This document shows, piece after piece, positions 1 through 9,999 of a stretch of DNA of 64,000 bases (within the stretch, counting starts at the first letter, position 1; each line of letters begins with the position of its first letter). Under the pieces are notes generated by a model that did not search any database, was not told where the DNA came from, and saw only the letters and a program-made list of their open reading frames with translations. The DNA lies in assembly GCF_034702125.1 (NCBI RefSeq), contig NC_085880.1, positions 11,689,757-11,753,756 of the forward strand. The letters are read 5' to 3'. The position numbers were made by a program, and so were the translations under genes. The stretch comes from Engraulis encrasicolus (taxonomy: Eukaryota; Chordata; Actinopteri; Clupeiformes; Engraulidae).

Positions 1-37
1 GGAATTTTCCTTAAACCCAAAACTCACAACTCTACTC

Positions 38-73
<36 letters not shown>

Positions 74-261
74 CACGCGCGCACACACAATTACATTGTC
101 ATTTTCATCTTGCTGAAGGTGGATGTACTGTATAGTATGTGGATGTATGTTAAGGTAGCCTATATGTAAATACGGTGTTGAGAAATGAGCAAGAACAGAG
201 TCAAGCTAAATAAATCATCACTTAATGGTTAAAGATCGCCTCTCAACGTAATTTAATTAAT
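1..261. repeat. left-edge receptor-flank block with (CT)n tract
   Basis: The first bases (AACCCAAAACTCACAACTCT, then a CT microsatellite to about position 70) match blocks at 10.56-10.63, 37.44-37.50 and 40.91-40.99 kb. Each of those lies between receptor genes, upstream of a first exon. The window therefore opens inside the upstream flank of the first receptor. No coding sequence is recognisable here. Confidence 0.6.
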
Positions 262-905
262 ATTGCCGTGTTCCCAATTGTTATTGAATGTGTTACGCGT
301 TGGTCCTGTTTTAAAAAACGTTCTGGTTGCTTTGTTTCAAGACGTTTTTGCAAGCTGGCAAGGTGGCTTGTGGAGAAACGAGAGAGTGTTCCGTGTTTCT
401 CGTGGAAATGCGTCTCTGATTGGCTCACTCCTCCTGCTCTCAAAGAAACGCGTCTCTGATTGGCTCAGTCCTCCAGCCTTGGGAGAGAATGTAATGGGAA
501 ACAGAGTCGCCACTTCCCCGGATGGTACTGCACTATAGGGGCGCCAACGGAGGCGTGCAGGCTCCATTCAGGGCTGTGCTCTTTCGACAGCGACCCCTAG
601 GCGAGCTGTAGGCACGGAGCAACCGGAGTGAGCAGGCTTTATGTATGAGGCTTTGTGCTGTGTGTGTACCTGAGAGTAGCAACCAGCTGATAGCTAAGCT
701 AAGCTATGTTTCGGACCACCAGACGTTGCTTGTTTTGAAAACAAGCAGAAAAAAATTACTGGACATGTTTTTAGATAAATGGGTCGATATAAACCTTTGT
801 GGGCAACGCCTTCTTTCGACGTGACGAAACACAGAAAGGCTTTCGTGATTCGCTCGTTTCTCTGCATTATTGATGTAAATTGGGAAACACCGGGAAACAC
901 AGCCA
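262..905. repeat. possible degenerate inverted-repeat element
   Basis: CCGTGTTCCCAATT near 266-280 is nearly the reverse complement of AATTGGGAAACACCGG near 877-893. Further weak inverted matches lie inside, for example GAGAAACGAG near 372 against CTCGTTTCTCTG near 853. A 34-base unit containing GCGTCTCTGATTGGCTCA is repeated in tandem near 410-470. This looks like an old MITE. No flanking duplication or protein is visible, so the call is weak. Confidence 0.3.
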
Positions 906-2099
906 GGAGAGTTGACGCACCGCTATGAGAGCCTTGCAAGTGAGTTTAACTTGGGGTGACCGTCCGATCTTCGAAAGGAGTGAGTAAAACTGAGTTTTAT
1001 CGGAAGTTGGCCTTTAATGAATGACCAGTTGAGTTGTACTCATACTGAATGCCCAAGATGTGATGGTTAAGTTCAACTCCATGTACTAAAATGTTGACAT
1101 TTATTATTACAACTGCGACTTTGTAATTTCATTATAGCCAAAAATGGAAATTGATCATGAATAAATTAAATACAACAGCATTGTGGAATGCTTGCTATTT
1201 GAGTAGGCCTATAGTGTTGAGTGTTACTGTAGGACCTTCAAACACTTTTCATTCTCTGTGCTGTGTATCTTTTCCCCCGATGACCCCCCCACCACCGATA
1301 AAAAATATCAGAAGACATCTCTCCCCCCCTATATTAGCATAGGCCTACTTGTAAGACGTTACCGCGCGAATAGACCAGGCGCGATGCGATTCAAGCGACA
1401 GAGTGCAGCAGCAAGCGATACGAGCGATTGAAGAGACTAGAGTATGTCCGTACAGGCAGAAGGCAAAGCATTCAAGCATTCCCATTGGCTGTGGTCACTG
1501 ACCTCTATACAGTCATTGACTGTCGCGGCTTGTCGCCGAACCGCGTCATAGAAAGTTGAAAGGATTTCAACTTCAAACTGTCGCGCTCGTCGCGCAAGTC
1601 TCCAGAATCGCTTTTGTCGCGCGACTCAATACAAAGTCAATTACTTCCGTCGCTCGCCTCGCTCTTGTCGCGGTAGGTGTATTTCTGCGGTTAGGGTGAA
1701 GTAGCCTCAAATAACACCACTGAATGGTTGTAACAGGAAAAGCCACTATAATGTTCTTCTTCTTGTATGATATTCAAACACAGAGAAACATAAATATGTT
1801 TTAAATGATCTTAATGTCCACCTCCATTTTTCAGCCTATTCATCAGTGCTGGTACACATTTGTGTAGTGTTATTGAAGAGCTCTTTCACAAAATACTGCA
1901 GCCATTTCATTTCAGTTTTCAGAAATCTATGACTTTATGGTAGCATTGGGGCAAATGGGACTGACTTAATGTTATTTTATTTTTGCTTGTCAAACAATAC
2001 AAATTTGATAATGTGTATAATTAAAACAATAGGTTTTTTCCCCTCTATTAGGCTAACAGTACCTAATTGGACTAATTTAATTAATGAACAATATGTAGG
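906..2099. other. non-coding flank, with a CpG-rich repeat at 1360-1690
   Basis: I recognise no gene here. Positions 1360-1690 are rich in CGCG, GTCGC and GCGAC words (for example TTGTCGCGCGACTC), unlike the AT-rich surroundings, and probably form a degenerate MITE. From about 1860 onward the text resembles the region upstream of the first exons of the other receptors (for example TTATTGAAGAGCTCTTTC, also near 11130). Confidence 0.4.
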
Positions 2100-2265
2100 C
2101 TATCAATTTCCGGTGCTGCAGTACCAACAAGGTTATGAGGCAACAAAGACTATAATAAATGGGTGTTTGGCTTGTTCAGCAAACAAAGGGTTTCAGCACT
2201 TTCCAGAGAACATCTTCCACTGCGGCTGGTACGATCTCACTTCCCTCCACTCTCCCAAACAGTTG
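2100..2265 (+). promoter_or_regulatory. core promoter and untranslated exon 1 of receptor 1
   Basis: TATAATAAAT at 2151-2160 is a good TATA-like box. It recurs, with small changes, at the same place upstream of the other receptors. The following block is conserved in eight further places and ends TTG|GTGAGT, so a splice donor GT is read at 2266-2267. A pyrimidine-rich tract ending CAG at 2801-2803 gives a predicted intron of 538 bp (2266-2803) and a second exon starting 42 bases before the receptor ATG. The transcription start is not known, but a site about 30 bases after the TATA box would give an exon of roughly 85 nt. Conservation of the donor across paralogues is direct; splicing itself is inferred. 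Confidence 0.6.
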
Positions 2266-2618
2266 GTGAGTTCGCTATATTCCTCTTTTGTTGGTTTTAC
2301 TTCAAAACCTGTGTTGTATTAGTTCATTTTGATAATAGCATTATTTTCTGACACTATTTCAAGTTAAGCCAGCAAATGCATAATCAAACTGAGAGTGAGC
2401 AGATAGAAGAAAGGATTGACATACTACAGTAGTATGCACTTCTTCACGTGGAGTGAAATAAGAGACATAAAAATTTCTGAATTATCAACTAATATTTTTC
2501 AGAACAGTACGGCTGTACGAAACAGAGTTCTCAGTGTGAAAATTGTGTACACAAACTGTGTATCAAGAAATGTAGCCTACCGTTGTGTGTACAAACAAAA
2601 GCACTCATGCGCCTATTG

Positions 2619-2619
2619 T

Positions 2620-2700
<81 letters not shown>
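2619..2700. repeat. (CA)n microsatellite in receptor 1 intron
   Basis: About 80 bases of uninterrupted CA lie inside the predicted intron, about 100 bases before the acceptor. The preceding text (ACAAACAAAAGCAC) is shared with the introns of other receptors, so the tract is inherited with the duplicated unit. Confidence 0.95.
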
Positions 2701-2701
<1 letters not shown>

Positions 2702-2845
2702 CTGATAAAAGCCTCAGCTCATAAATCTTTGCTGGTGTTAGTCACTTTTGTGTGATTTTTTTTACTGACCCAATCTCCCCTCTCACCCCATTCTCTCACC
2801 CAGCTGTGTTGGTCCTGCAAAATAAACTCCAAGAACAAAAAACTT

Positions 2846-3766
2846 ATGGAAGTATTTCGGATCAAGACTTTGGAGTTCTTCAACATGACAGATATGAATG
2901 ACTTGAAGTTCTTCATATCAATTCACAGCTGGGTGATCTTGCCCATCGCTCTACCTGTGGTGTGCTTGGCCATATGCGGGCTCCTGTCCCTGATCAAGAG
3001 TGACCATGTGATGCCGGTGTACGTTATCAACCTGCTGATCTCTGATGTGCTTCAGATGTTTGGCAGACCAATCTACCTCAGCATGACGCCTTCGGGTGTC
3101 GTTTATGAGCTGATTGCTTTCCTCTATTGCTCTGGGCTTCATGCAAGCATCTTCTTCATGTTGTGCATTGCTGGGGAGAGATACGCCATGATCGTCCATC
3201 CCCTGTGGTACAGGTTTCACCGGACTATCAAAAAGTCAATTCTCTGCTCTATTACTGTGTGGATGGTCACTTTTATTTCACTCGGTGTGATTGTGTTAGC
3301 AGCTGTGAAAGACATCATTGGGGTGGACACAGTGTTTGTTATTTGGTGTGTTCTGTGTCTTCTTCCCTATCCGTTTGCCTTATTCTTCTTTGTGGAGACC
3401 TGGAGGGCTCTCTCCAAGTCCATCTCCATCTCTCCACGTGAACAGAGGAGGATCATGGGAATGCTAGCTCTCGTCCTGATCATCTACACTGCTTTCTTCT
3501 TGCCCCACATCGTAGTGACACTGCTCATGTGCTCATGTCCCTGGATGTTCACAGACTACTCGTTTCAGTGCCTGACTGCGGTGACCACTGCACTTCTCTC
3601 CCTTAACCTTGTGGCAGATCCTGTGCTGTACGTGTTCATGGGGAAAAGGTGTTCACCCTGCCTGCCATGTTGTCGATGTAGCAGACGCAGTCAGCAGGAA
3701 GAGCAGGAGAGTACTGTCTTAAGTCCTCCACTGATGAACACCACTACCAGCACTAGAGCAACCTAA
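2846..3766 (+). CDS. class A G-protein-coupled receptor (receptor 1)
   Basis: This is an intact 306-residue seven-helix receptor for the plasma membrane. The short N-terminus carries an NMT glycosylation sequon (13-15). Helices lie at about 28-50, 57-77, 87-109, 131-153, 164-186, 203-226 and 244-265. Family landmarks are LISD in TM2 (Asp67), GERY at 110-113 in place of DRY, PYP in TM5 (174-176), FFLP in TM6 (217-220), and ADPVLY in TM7 (257-262) in place of NPxxY. The tail has a cysteine cluster (269-278) suited to palmitoylation. The position expected for the TM3 disulfide cysteine is Tyr87, and the third extracellular loop has Cys229, Cys231 and Cys242 instead. The start is chosen because this Met aligns in all paralogues and follows the predicted acceptor. 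FFLP plus DPxxY suggests the P2Y/GPR4-like delta group. Ligand and G protein are unknown. Confidence 0.9.
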   Translation: MEVFRIKTLEFFNMTDMNDLKFFISIHSWVILPIALPVVCLAICGLLSLIKSDHVMPVYVINLLISDVLQMFGRPIYLSMTPSGVVYELIAFLYCSGLHASIFFMLCIAGERYAMIVHPLWYRFHRTIKKSILCSITVWMVTFISLGVIVLAAVKDIIGVDTVFVIWCVLCLLPYPFALFFFVETWRALSKSISISPREQRRIMGMLALVLIIYTAFFLPHIVVTLLMCSCPWMFTDYSFQCLTAVTTALLSLNLVADPVLYVFMGKRCSPCLPCCRCSRRSQQEEQESTVLSPPLMNTTTSTRAT

Positions 3767-5990
3767 TTGCACAGAATTCCGTGACATGGACACAGCCTCT
3801 TGGGACACTAAATTTGTGGCAGTTGCCAAAATTCCATGATGCTTTCACGGAAGTACTTTCTATACATTCACACAGTAGTATGGTCTATCATCAAAAAAGT
3901 AACCTGATGGTGGTGACATACCTTTCCCTAAACCCAAACTGTCAGGCAAAATATTTTTGGTAACACTTTACTTTACCATATGTAATTTCTGTATACTTTC
4001 AGGGTAACAACAGGGTAACAGAGCGAAGTTACATGGTAGCCTATGCAGGGGCGGAGCACCGGTATAGTGATAGGGGGGGCGGGAGATGTGTCAGAGGCCC
4101 CCCTTTGACACATGTCGTGCTGGAGTCTGTCATTGTAATGGGGTATAAATGACATATAGGGGCCTATTATATTAAGCATAATTGATAAATACTAAGTTTG
4201 CTGTTCAGCATAGAAATGTGCACGTTAATGGCGTTGGGCCCACGAAATATCATAGAAGGGGCCCCTGTGAGATGTTTGGCGATCGAAAGCCATTGGCTAA
4301 CCCCATTTGGGAACATAGAGAAGGCCCTTCTGTGGGCCCATCACAGAATGCACTTCAGTGACTGCCATCACAAAGCTTTCTCACCGAAACTGCCACAGAT
4401 TTTTGTGTCGCAAAGGGCAGAGTTCATTTCACGGACTTCTGTGAGATCATGTTGATTTGAGAGATGCATGTGTGATACTGAGACACTGGCTACGTTTACA
4501 TGATGTTTTCAAATCTGAATTATTAATTCTGATTTAAATAGATTGGAATTAAAGTTATTTCGTGACGTGTACACATGGCAATTTCATTCTGAATAAACGT
4601 CTGGGGGCATAATAATGGATGCTTTCTTCACTTTGTGGAGAGAGTTTAATACCATTTTAGTGACAGGCTACAAAAGGCCATTATGCTAGCCTAGCACCTG
4701 TGACAAAGTCTGTTCCCATAAGTCCCATCACTCGGCGGCCATCTTGGCTACGCCTCAAACTGACTATTTGAGATTAGTCAGTGATGGGGTATATAAGAAT
4801 GAATGGGGGAAATAATGTGTGTGACAATGGGACAACACAGCGATACACAACTCATATGGTTGGAATCACAATGGAAAACTGGTTCTAATGGCAGTCTTAG
4901 AATGACCGCATACATGAAAGAAACACTTAAAACAGCGTTTTCCTTTATGCTATTTTTGAACTGCGCATGCGCAACATTCCACGACAACGTTCCATTTTGC
5001 GGCCAGTGGGAGCAAGTTGCGTCGACTTCACCTCTTCCGGCCGGCTGTCAAACGGGCATCCATTCTTCGGTCATTGTACAGAAAAGAACACTGGATTTAT
5101 TTTCTGATAGCCTAAGCAGTAAGCACAATGGTCGTCCCTGCTCATAAATAATAATAATAAAAAATAGGCTATTGAGTAAATTAATGAATTAGCCTACCTC
5201 AAAATTGGTGTTTTGAATTGTGATATCATGTTGTTGCCTATAAACTGATAGGCCTAGGCCTAATAGCTATGACCAACGGTGAAAAATAGGCCTATAAGAG
5301 AAAACGCAAAACGGATCAAAGTTGAATGTCTTGCAGACTTGCTCCCGTTTTGCTTTTTCTTACTTATTTATTTTCAACCATAAGAAAAAAACACAACAGG
5401 TGTGCACATGTAGGGCCTATGCACACGGCCGTTTTTGTTTCCGTGATTATCTGTCCCTTTGTCCTGCAACTGAATTTTGGATGGGCGCAGAAAGGTGATT
5501 AATGGTCGATTTGCGCTCTCTGCCCAATTCACAATGACTTCAAGTTTCCACCGACGGCAAACAAACCACATGGCCGCCAGCAAACAAACCGATTAGGTAC
5601 GAGCAGACGTAAAGGTTTACGTTTGCACTTGCGTCGAGGCGTCAAGATGATTGGATAAGTGACAGCGCAGCTCAGCAAACAATTGGCTCTCGTTACCAGA
5701 CAGGTGGGAGTGACCCCGGCAAACGCCATGTTCGCGTAGCCAAATGCTCTCGTTCATTCCTATGGAAGGTTTTATGAGTGATCCGTCTCGTATAAGACCG
5801 TCTCTGCCTGTGACCTCCAGAATTACAAGGACTGCTGTCAAAAGGAAGTGTCTCTACGAGTCTACAATAACTTGACAAACTAGGATGGTAGGGTCTAGGT
5901 GTCAAAAATCCCGGGGTATCACTTTAACATACAAAATATTGTCCCAATACCAAAGCAACACCAACAGGCACCTTACAATATAGCACAAAC
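3767..5990. other. 3' flank of receptor 1, conserved module and degenerate repeats
   Basis: The first 150 bases (CACAGAATTCCGTGACATG onward) are conserved after other receptors and are probably 3' UTR. Positions 4310-4490 carry a second conserved block (AACATAGAGAAGGC, then GCAAAGGGCAGAGTTCATTT) that recurs near 10.04, 13.42, 18.53, 32.19 and 39.47 kb. Between them (3957-4200) is repeat-like sequence beginning GGTAACACTTTACTTTAC. Positions 4490-5890 hold degenerate sequence with no recognisable gene. From 5890 the text matches the block at 40.64-40.78 kb. Confidence 0.5.
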
Positions 5991-6660
5991 GGTAACATTT
6001 TCTATGAAGCCCATATCTATAACACATTATGAGCGCATTTACAAATTATAATGCACATTATAATCACTTATACAACGCATTAAGACTACACCCATGATGT
6101 TTCATGATGCTTTATGTTAACAGTAATGAATAACCATGAATGTAGCTTATAATGCTTTATAAGTCCAAGGGTGTTATGAGTGCTCATGACTGGATATAGA
6201 CTACAGGATGCCTGATGGAGCTTATAGCACATTATGATGCATTATGTGCATTATACAGTGCATTATAGATGCATCCATATGAACTTAACTTAACTTACAG
6301 CACACATTGACAACTTATGATCTCACATGGGACATTATGGTATCTTATGAGCCCTTATGACAGTTTACCATCAAGGTCTGTGCATAGAGGGGTATCGGTA
6401 GCCTACTCATAATGTAGCCTACTATAAGCCCCATCAGGCAGCCTATTAAGCCAATCATGAGCACTCATGACACCCTTGGATTAATAAAGCATTATAAGGA
6501 AGATTCATGGTTATTCATAACAGTTAATATAAAGCATCATGAAGCATTTTGAGTGTAGTCATAATACATTGTAGGCCTAAGTAATTATAATGTGCATTAT
6601 AATTTGTTATAAATGCGTTTATAATGCACTATAGATATGGGCTTTAAGTAAAATGTTGCC
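5991..6660. mobile_element. 670-bp foldback MITE, 8-bp target duplication (hAT-like)
   Basis: The ends are inverted copies of each other (GGTAACATTTTCTATGAAGC at the left, GGGCTTTAAGTAAAATGTTG at the right), and much of the interior is also inverted (CATTATAATG words on both arms). The 8-mer GCACAAAC flanks both sides (5983-5990 and 6661-6668). An 8-bp duplication points to a hAT-type transposase acting in trans. The element has no coding capacity. Confidence 0.85.
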
Positions 6661-6700
6661 GCACAAACTTCTTGGATGATATATATTTTTAGTATCTTAA

Positions 6701-7035
6701 AGGTGCACCGTGTAGGATTGTGGCCAGAGTAGGTATTGCAATTATTCTGCTTACTGAAACTGTGCTGCCTATTGCCAAATTTGACCTTTTCATGAATATT
6801 TACTAAATAATAAACTAATAATTAATAGTATGACCAAAGTAATGTATGTTTAATTCGAAATGGCGGATATGGAGAAGATCCCTCTTCTCATATACAAAAA
6901 GGCAATTTTCCCAGTCATAATGAATACTTAGAATTTGACGGTGGTGGTAAATAGGCTATATGAAAAAGGTAACATTTGTGAATAGGCAGCATGAATTCTG
7001 GAAATAATCTACTAAAAATATTACACAGTGCACCT
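6701..7035. mobile_element. piggyBac-like MITE inserted at TTAA
   Basis: The terminal inverted repeats AGGTGCACCGTGTAGGATT and its near reverse complement ending CAGTGCACCT are flanked by TTAA on both sides (6697-6700 and 7036-7039). Paralogous blocks at 10.43 and 40.79 kb read GTATCTTAAGRCATTCC without the insert, which confirms the boundaries. It has no coding capacity. Confidence 0.85.
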
Positions 7036-7309
7036 TTAAGACATTTTCAAAAATACAGTATATGTAAACAAACCATGCCCCCATTAGAATGACCAGGATC
7101 TCGGAAAGGGGGGCACAAAAAAAAGTAGGTAGGCTACTTAGAAGTCAAGAGAAGCGTGAGCATCTGAGCAATACAACCACATGTTGAAATTGGCAGAATT
7201 TCTCCATTAACCCAAAACTCACAACTGTACTCATGGAGCGAGGACTTCGGCTTGTGTTTATGCTCCAATAGCAGTGGCCTCACAAAGGTAGATTGGTGTA
7301 GTACACGCG

Positions 7310-7343
<34 letters not shown>

Positions 7344-7609
7344 AACTGTAATCAACATTGCTGGCAAGCATTTATAATGGAAGTGTTATTGAAGAGTTCT
7401 ATCCCAAAATGTTAAAGCCATTTCATTACTGTTTTCAGAAATCCATTTTACGTATGTGTCTTTATGCAGCGAAATGGGACAGGGTTAATGTTATTTCATT
7501 TTTGCTTATTCTATTCTAACTTGAGTATAAAAAAAGATAGATTTTGATTATTTTTTTTTTGGATATAATGGATTTTGGATTTTTTTGGTAGGATTTTTTT
7601 TGTTTTAAT
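7036..7609. other. upstream flank of receptor 2 with (AC)n at 7308-7343
   Basis: Conserved upstream-flank text (AGCGTGAGCATCTGAGCAAT, also near 10.51, 37.4 and 40.87 kb) is followed by a short GC/AC microsatellite and then AT-rich sequence shared with the regions before other first exons. I see no gene. Confidence 0.5.
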
Positions 7610-7788
7610 GAATGAACCATCAGTATCCATTGCAGTGCTAACAAGGTTATGAGGCTTTCAACCGAGTCAGACTATAATCAATGGGTGTTTGGCTTGTTCA
7701 GCAAACAAAGGGTTTCAGCCCCTTCTACTAGAACATCTTCCACTCCGGCTGGTACGGTCTCACTTCCCTCCAGTCTTCCAAACAGTTG
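7610..7788 (+). promoter_or_regulatory. core promoter and untranslated exon 1 of receptor 2
   Basis: TATAATCA at 7673-7680 takes the place of the TATAATAAAT box. The conserved exon follows and ends TTG|GTGAGT, with the donor GT at 7789-7790. The best acceptor is CTCTCTCTTCCAG ending at 8311, giving a 523-bp intron. The mutated TATA-like box (one substitution) is the main difference from the neighbouring genes. Confidence 0.55.
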
Positions 7789-8126
7789 GTGAGTTCGCTT
7801 TATTCCTCTTTTCTTATTTTTACTTGATCAGAACTTGTATTGTCAGATGGATTGTTTGAGCATTATTCGCTGACACTGTGTCAAATTTAGCCAGCAAATT
7901 CATGAGCAACCTGAGATTCAGCGGATATAAGAATTACTGACAAACTACATTAGTATTTTTTCAAGTGGAGTACAATAAGAGACAACAACATTGCAGAATT
8001 ATCTGCTAATATCTCTCAGAACAGTATTATACAGAGTTCTCACTGACAAAATTGTGTACACAAACTGTGCATCAGGAAATGTGCCAATGTGTGTAAACAA
8101 AAGCACACATGTGCCCATGCGCGCGT

Positions 8127-8127
<1 letters not shown>

Positions 8128-8207
<80 letters not shown>
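8128..8207. repeat. (CA)n microsatellite in receptor 2 intron
   Basis: About 80 bases of CA follow ACATGTGCCCATGCGCGC. The position within the intron is the same as in receptors 1, 3 and 8. Confidence 0.95.
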
Positions 8208-8209
<2 letters not shown>

Positions 8210-8364
8210 TCAGATAAAAGTTTCAGTTCATGCGGTTGAGCCGGTGTTGGTCTCCTTCGTGTGATTTTTTTAATGACCCCATCTCTCCTTTCCCTACTCT
8301 CTCTCTTCCAGCTGTGTTGGTGCTGGACTGATGCTGCAAAAGACTCTCAGAAGAAAAAAAAAGT

Positions 8365-9285
8365 ATGGAAGGATTGCACAACAGGACTTTGGAGTTTTTA
8401 AACGTTACAAATATGAATGACCTTAACTTCTTCATGTCAATTCAGACCTGGGTGATCTTGCCCATTGCTCTACCTGTGGTTTGCTTGGCCATACGTGGGC
8501 TGCTGCCTGTGATCAAAAGCGACCATGTGGTGCCGGTGTACGTCATCAACCTGCTTATCTCGGACGTGCTTCAGATATGTTGCAGACCGATCTTCCTCAT
8601 CGTGTCTCCTTCGGGTGCCTTTTATGAGCTGATTGCTTTCCTCTATATGTCTGGACTGCATGCAAGCATCTTGTTCATGTTGTGCATTGCTGCGGAGAGA
8701 TACGCCATGATCGTCCATCCCCTGTGGTACAGATTTCACCGGACTATCAAAAAGTCAATTCTCTGCTCTATGACTGTGTGGATGGTCACTTTTATTTCAC
8801 TCGGTGTGGTTGTGTTAGCAGCTGTGAAAGACATCATTGGGATGGACACAGTGTTTGTTTTCTGGTGTGTTCTGTGTTTTCTTCCCTGTCCGTTTGCCTT
8901 ATTCTTCTTCGTGGAGACCTGGAAGGCTCTCTCCAAGTCCATCTCCATCTCTCCACGTGAACAGAGGAGGATCATGGGAATGCTGGCTCTCGTCATGGTC
9001 ATCTACACTGCTTTCTTCTTGCCCCACATCGTAGTGACACTGCTAATATCCACATGTCCCTGGATGTTCACAGACTACTCATTCCAATGCCTGACGGTGG
9101 TGACCACAACACTTCTGTCCCTTAACCTTGTGGCAGATCCTGTGCTTTACGTGTTCATGGGGAAAAAATGGTCATGCTCCATCCCATGTTGTCGATGTAG
9201 CAGACGCAGTCACCGGGAAGAGCAGGAGCGTATTGTGATGAATCCTCCACTGATGAACACCACTACCAGCACTGGAACAACCTGA
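8365..9285 (+). CDS. class A G-protein-coupled receptor (receptor 2)
   Basis: This is an intact 306-residue paralogue of receptor 1. Two N-terminal sequons are visible, NRT (6-8) and NVT (13-15); the first is peculiar to this copy. The TM3 end reads AERY instead of the GERY found in the other copies. TM2 to TM3 differs most from its neighbours (CCRPIFLIVSPSGAFY), while TM3 to TM6 is nearly identical at the DNA level to the other genes. The tail keeps the CCRCSRR cluster followed by an acidic stretch. The ATG follows the predicted acceptor by 53 bases. No frameshift or stop is present and it is probably functional. The ligand is unknown. Confidence 0.9.
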   Translation: MEGLHNRTLEFLNVTNMNDLNFFMSIQTWVILPIALPVVCLAIRGLLPVIKSDHVVPVYVINLLISDVLQICCRPIFLIVSPSGAFYELIAFLYMSGLHASILFMLCIAAERYAMIVHPLWYRFHRTIKKSILCSMTVWMVTFISLGVVVLAAVKDIIGMDTVFVFWCVLCFLPCPFALFFFVETWKALSKSISISPREQRRIMGMLALVMVIYTAFFLPHIVVTLLISTCPWMFTDYSFQCLTVVTTTLLSLNLVADPVLYVFMGKKWSCSIPCCRCSRRSHREEQERIVMNPPLMNTTTSTGTT

Positions 9286-9507
9286 TCGCACAGAATTCCG
9301 TGACATGAACACGGCCTATTATGACACCAAATTTGTGGCAGTTGCCAAAATTCAATGATGCTTTCACGGAAGTACTTTCTATACCTTCACACAGCATTCT
9401 GGTCTATCATCAAAAAACTAACCTCATGGTGGTGAAATGCCTTTCCTGTCAGCCAAGAGATCATGAAAAAAATGTTTGAAATGAGAACAATCTTAAGAGA
9501 ACATAAA
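9286..9507. other. conserved 3' flank of receptor 2
   Basis: The sequence is very similar to the bases after receptors 1, 3, 4 and 6 (AGAATTCCGTGACATGAACA, GTGGCAGTTGCCAAAATTC). It is probably 3' UTR carried along by duplication. No AATAAA is seen close by. Confidence 0.5.
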
Positions 9508-9999
9508 GCCGGGCTTACACTGTGCGACTTTTTGCCCAATTTTGCTGCGATTTGTCACTCGCACGACTTTTTGGGAGTCGGGCCGATTTCTTGCTCAGTC
9601 GCAGTTTAATCATGAGTCTCGCGTCGTGTAGTGTACATGGGGTACCTAGAAGCGATTTCACCTCACGATCGTGCAATCGTAGGGTAGCAAGAAAATCAAA
9701 ACAGTTTGAAATCCTGGTCGTCCCTTGTGAGTAAATCGCACAGTTTAAGCAGTCCTACGACCCGATTTGACACTACACATGCACAGATTGACAGGGCTCT
9801 TGACTGTTTCCTCATCTCCACCTCAGTTGCGCATGTTCCCTCCTCGTTTTTGTCATCTGCAGTCCCGAAACAAGCCTGTCATGCCGCACAGTGTAAGCAT
9901 TCTGCTCGCATCCCACCGTTGATGATGTGAGGACGTGAGTCGTGAGATGTGAACTTTTAATTTGTGAAATTCCCTCGTGCAATGTGAGCAGGAGCTTAA
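9508..9999. mobile_element. MITE-like insertion in the receptor 2 3' flank
   Basis: The element begins with GGGCTTACACTGTGCGACT and ends with a diverged inverted match (CTCGTGCAATGTGAGCAGGAG). An inner inverted match, GCCGCACAGTGTAAGC, lies near 9883. It splits text that is continuous after receptors 3 and 4. The exact ends and a target duplication could not be fixed. Confidence 0.5.

Noticed and set aside
2846..3766. Olfactory receptor identity for the array
   Set aside because: The ERYAMIVHPLWY segment superficially resembles the olfactory MAYDRYVAIC motif, but the TM6 and TM7 motifs (FFLP, DPVLY) and the lack of the TM3 cysteine do not fit.
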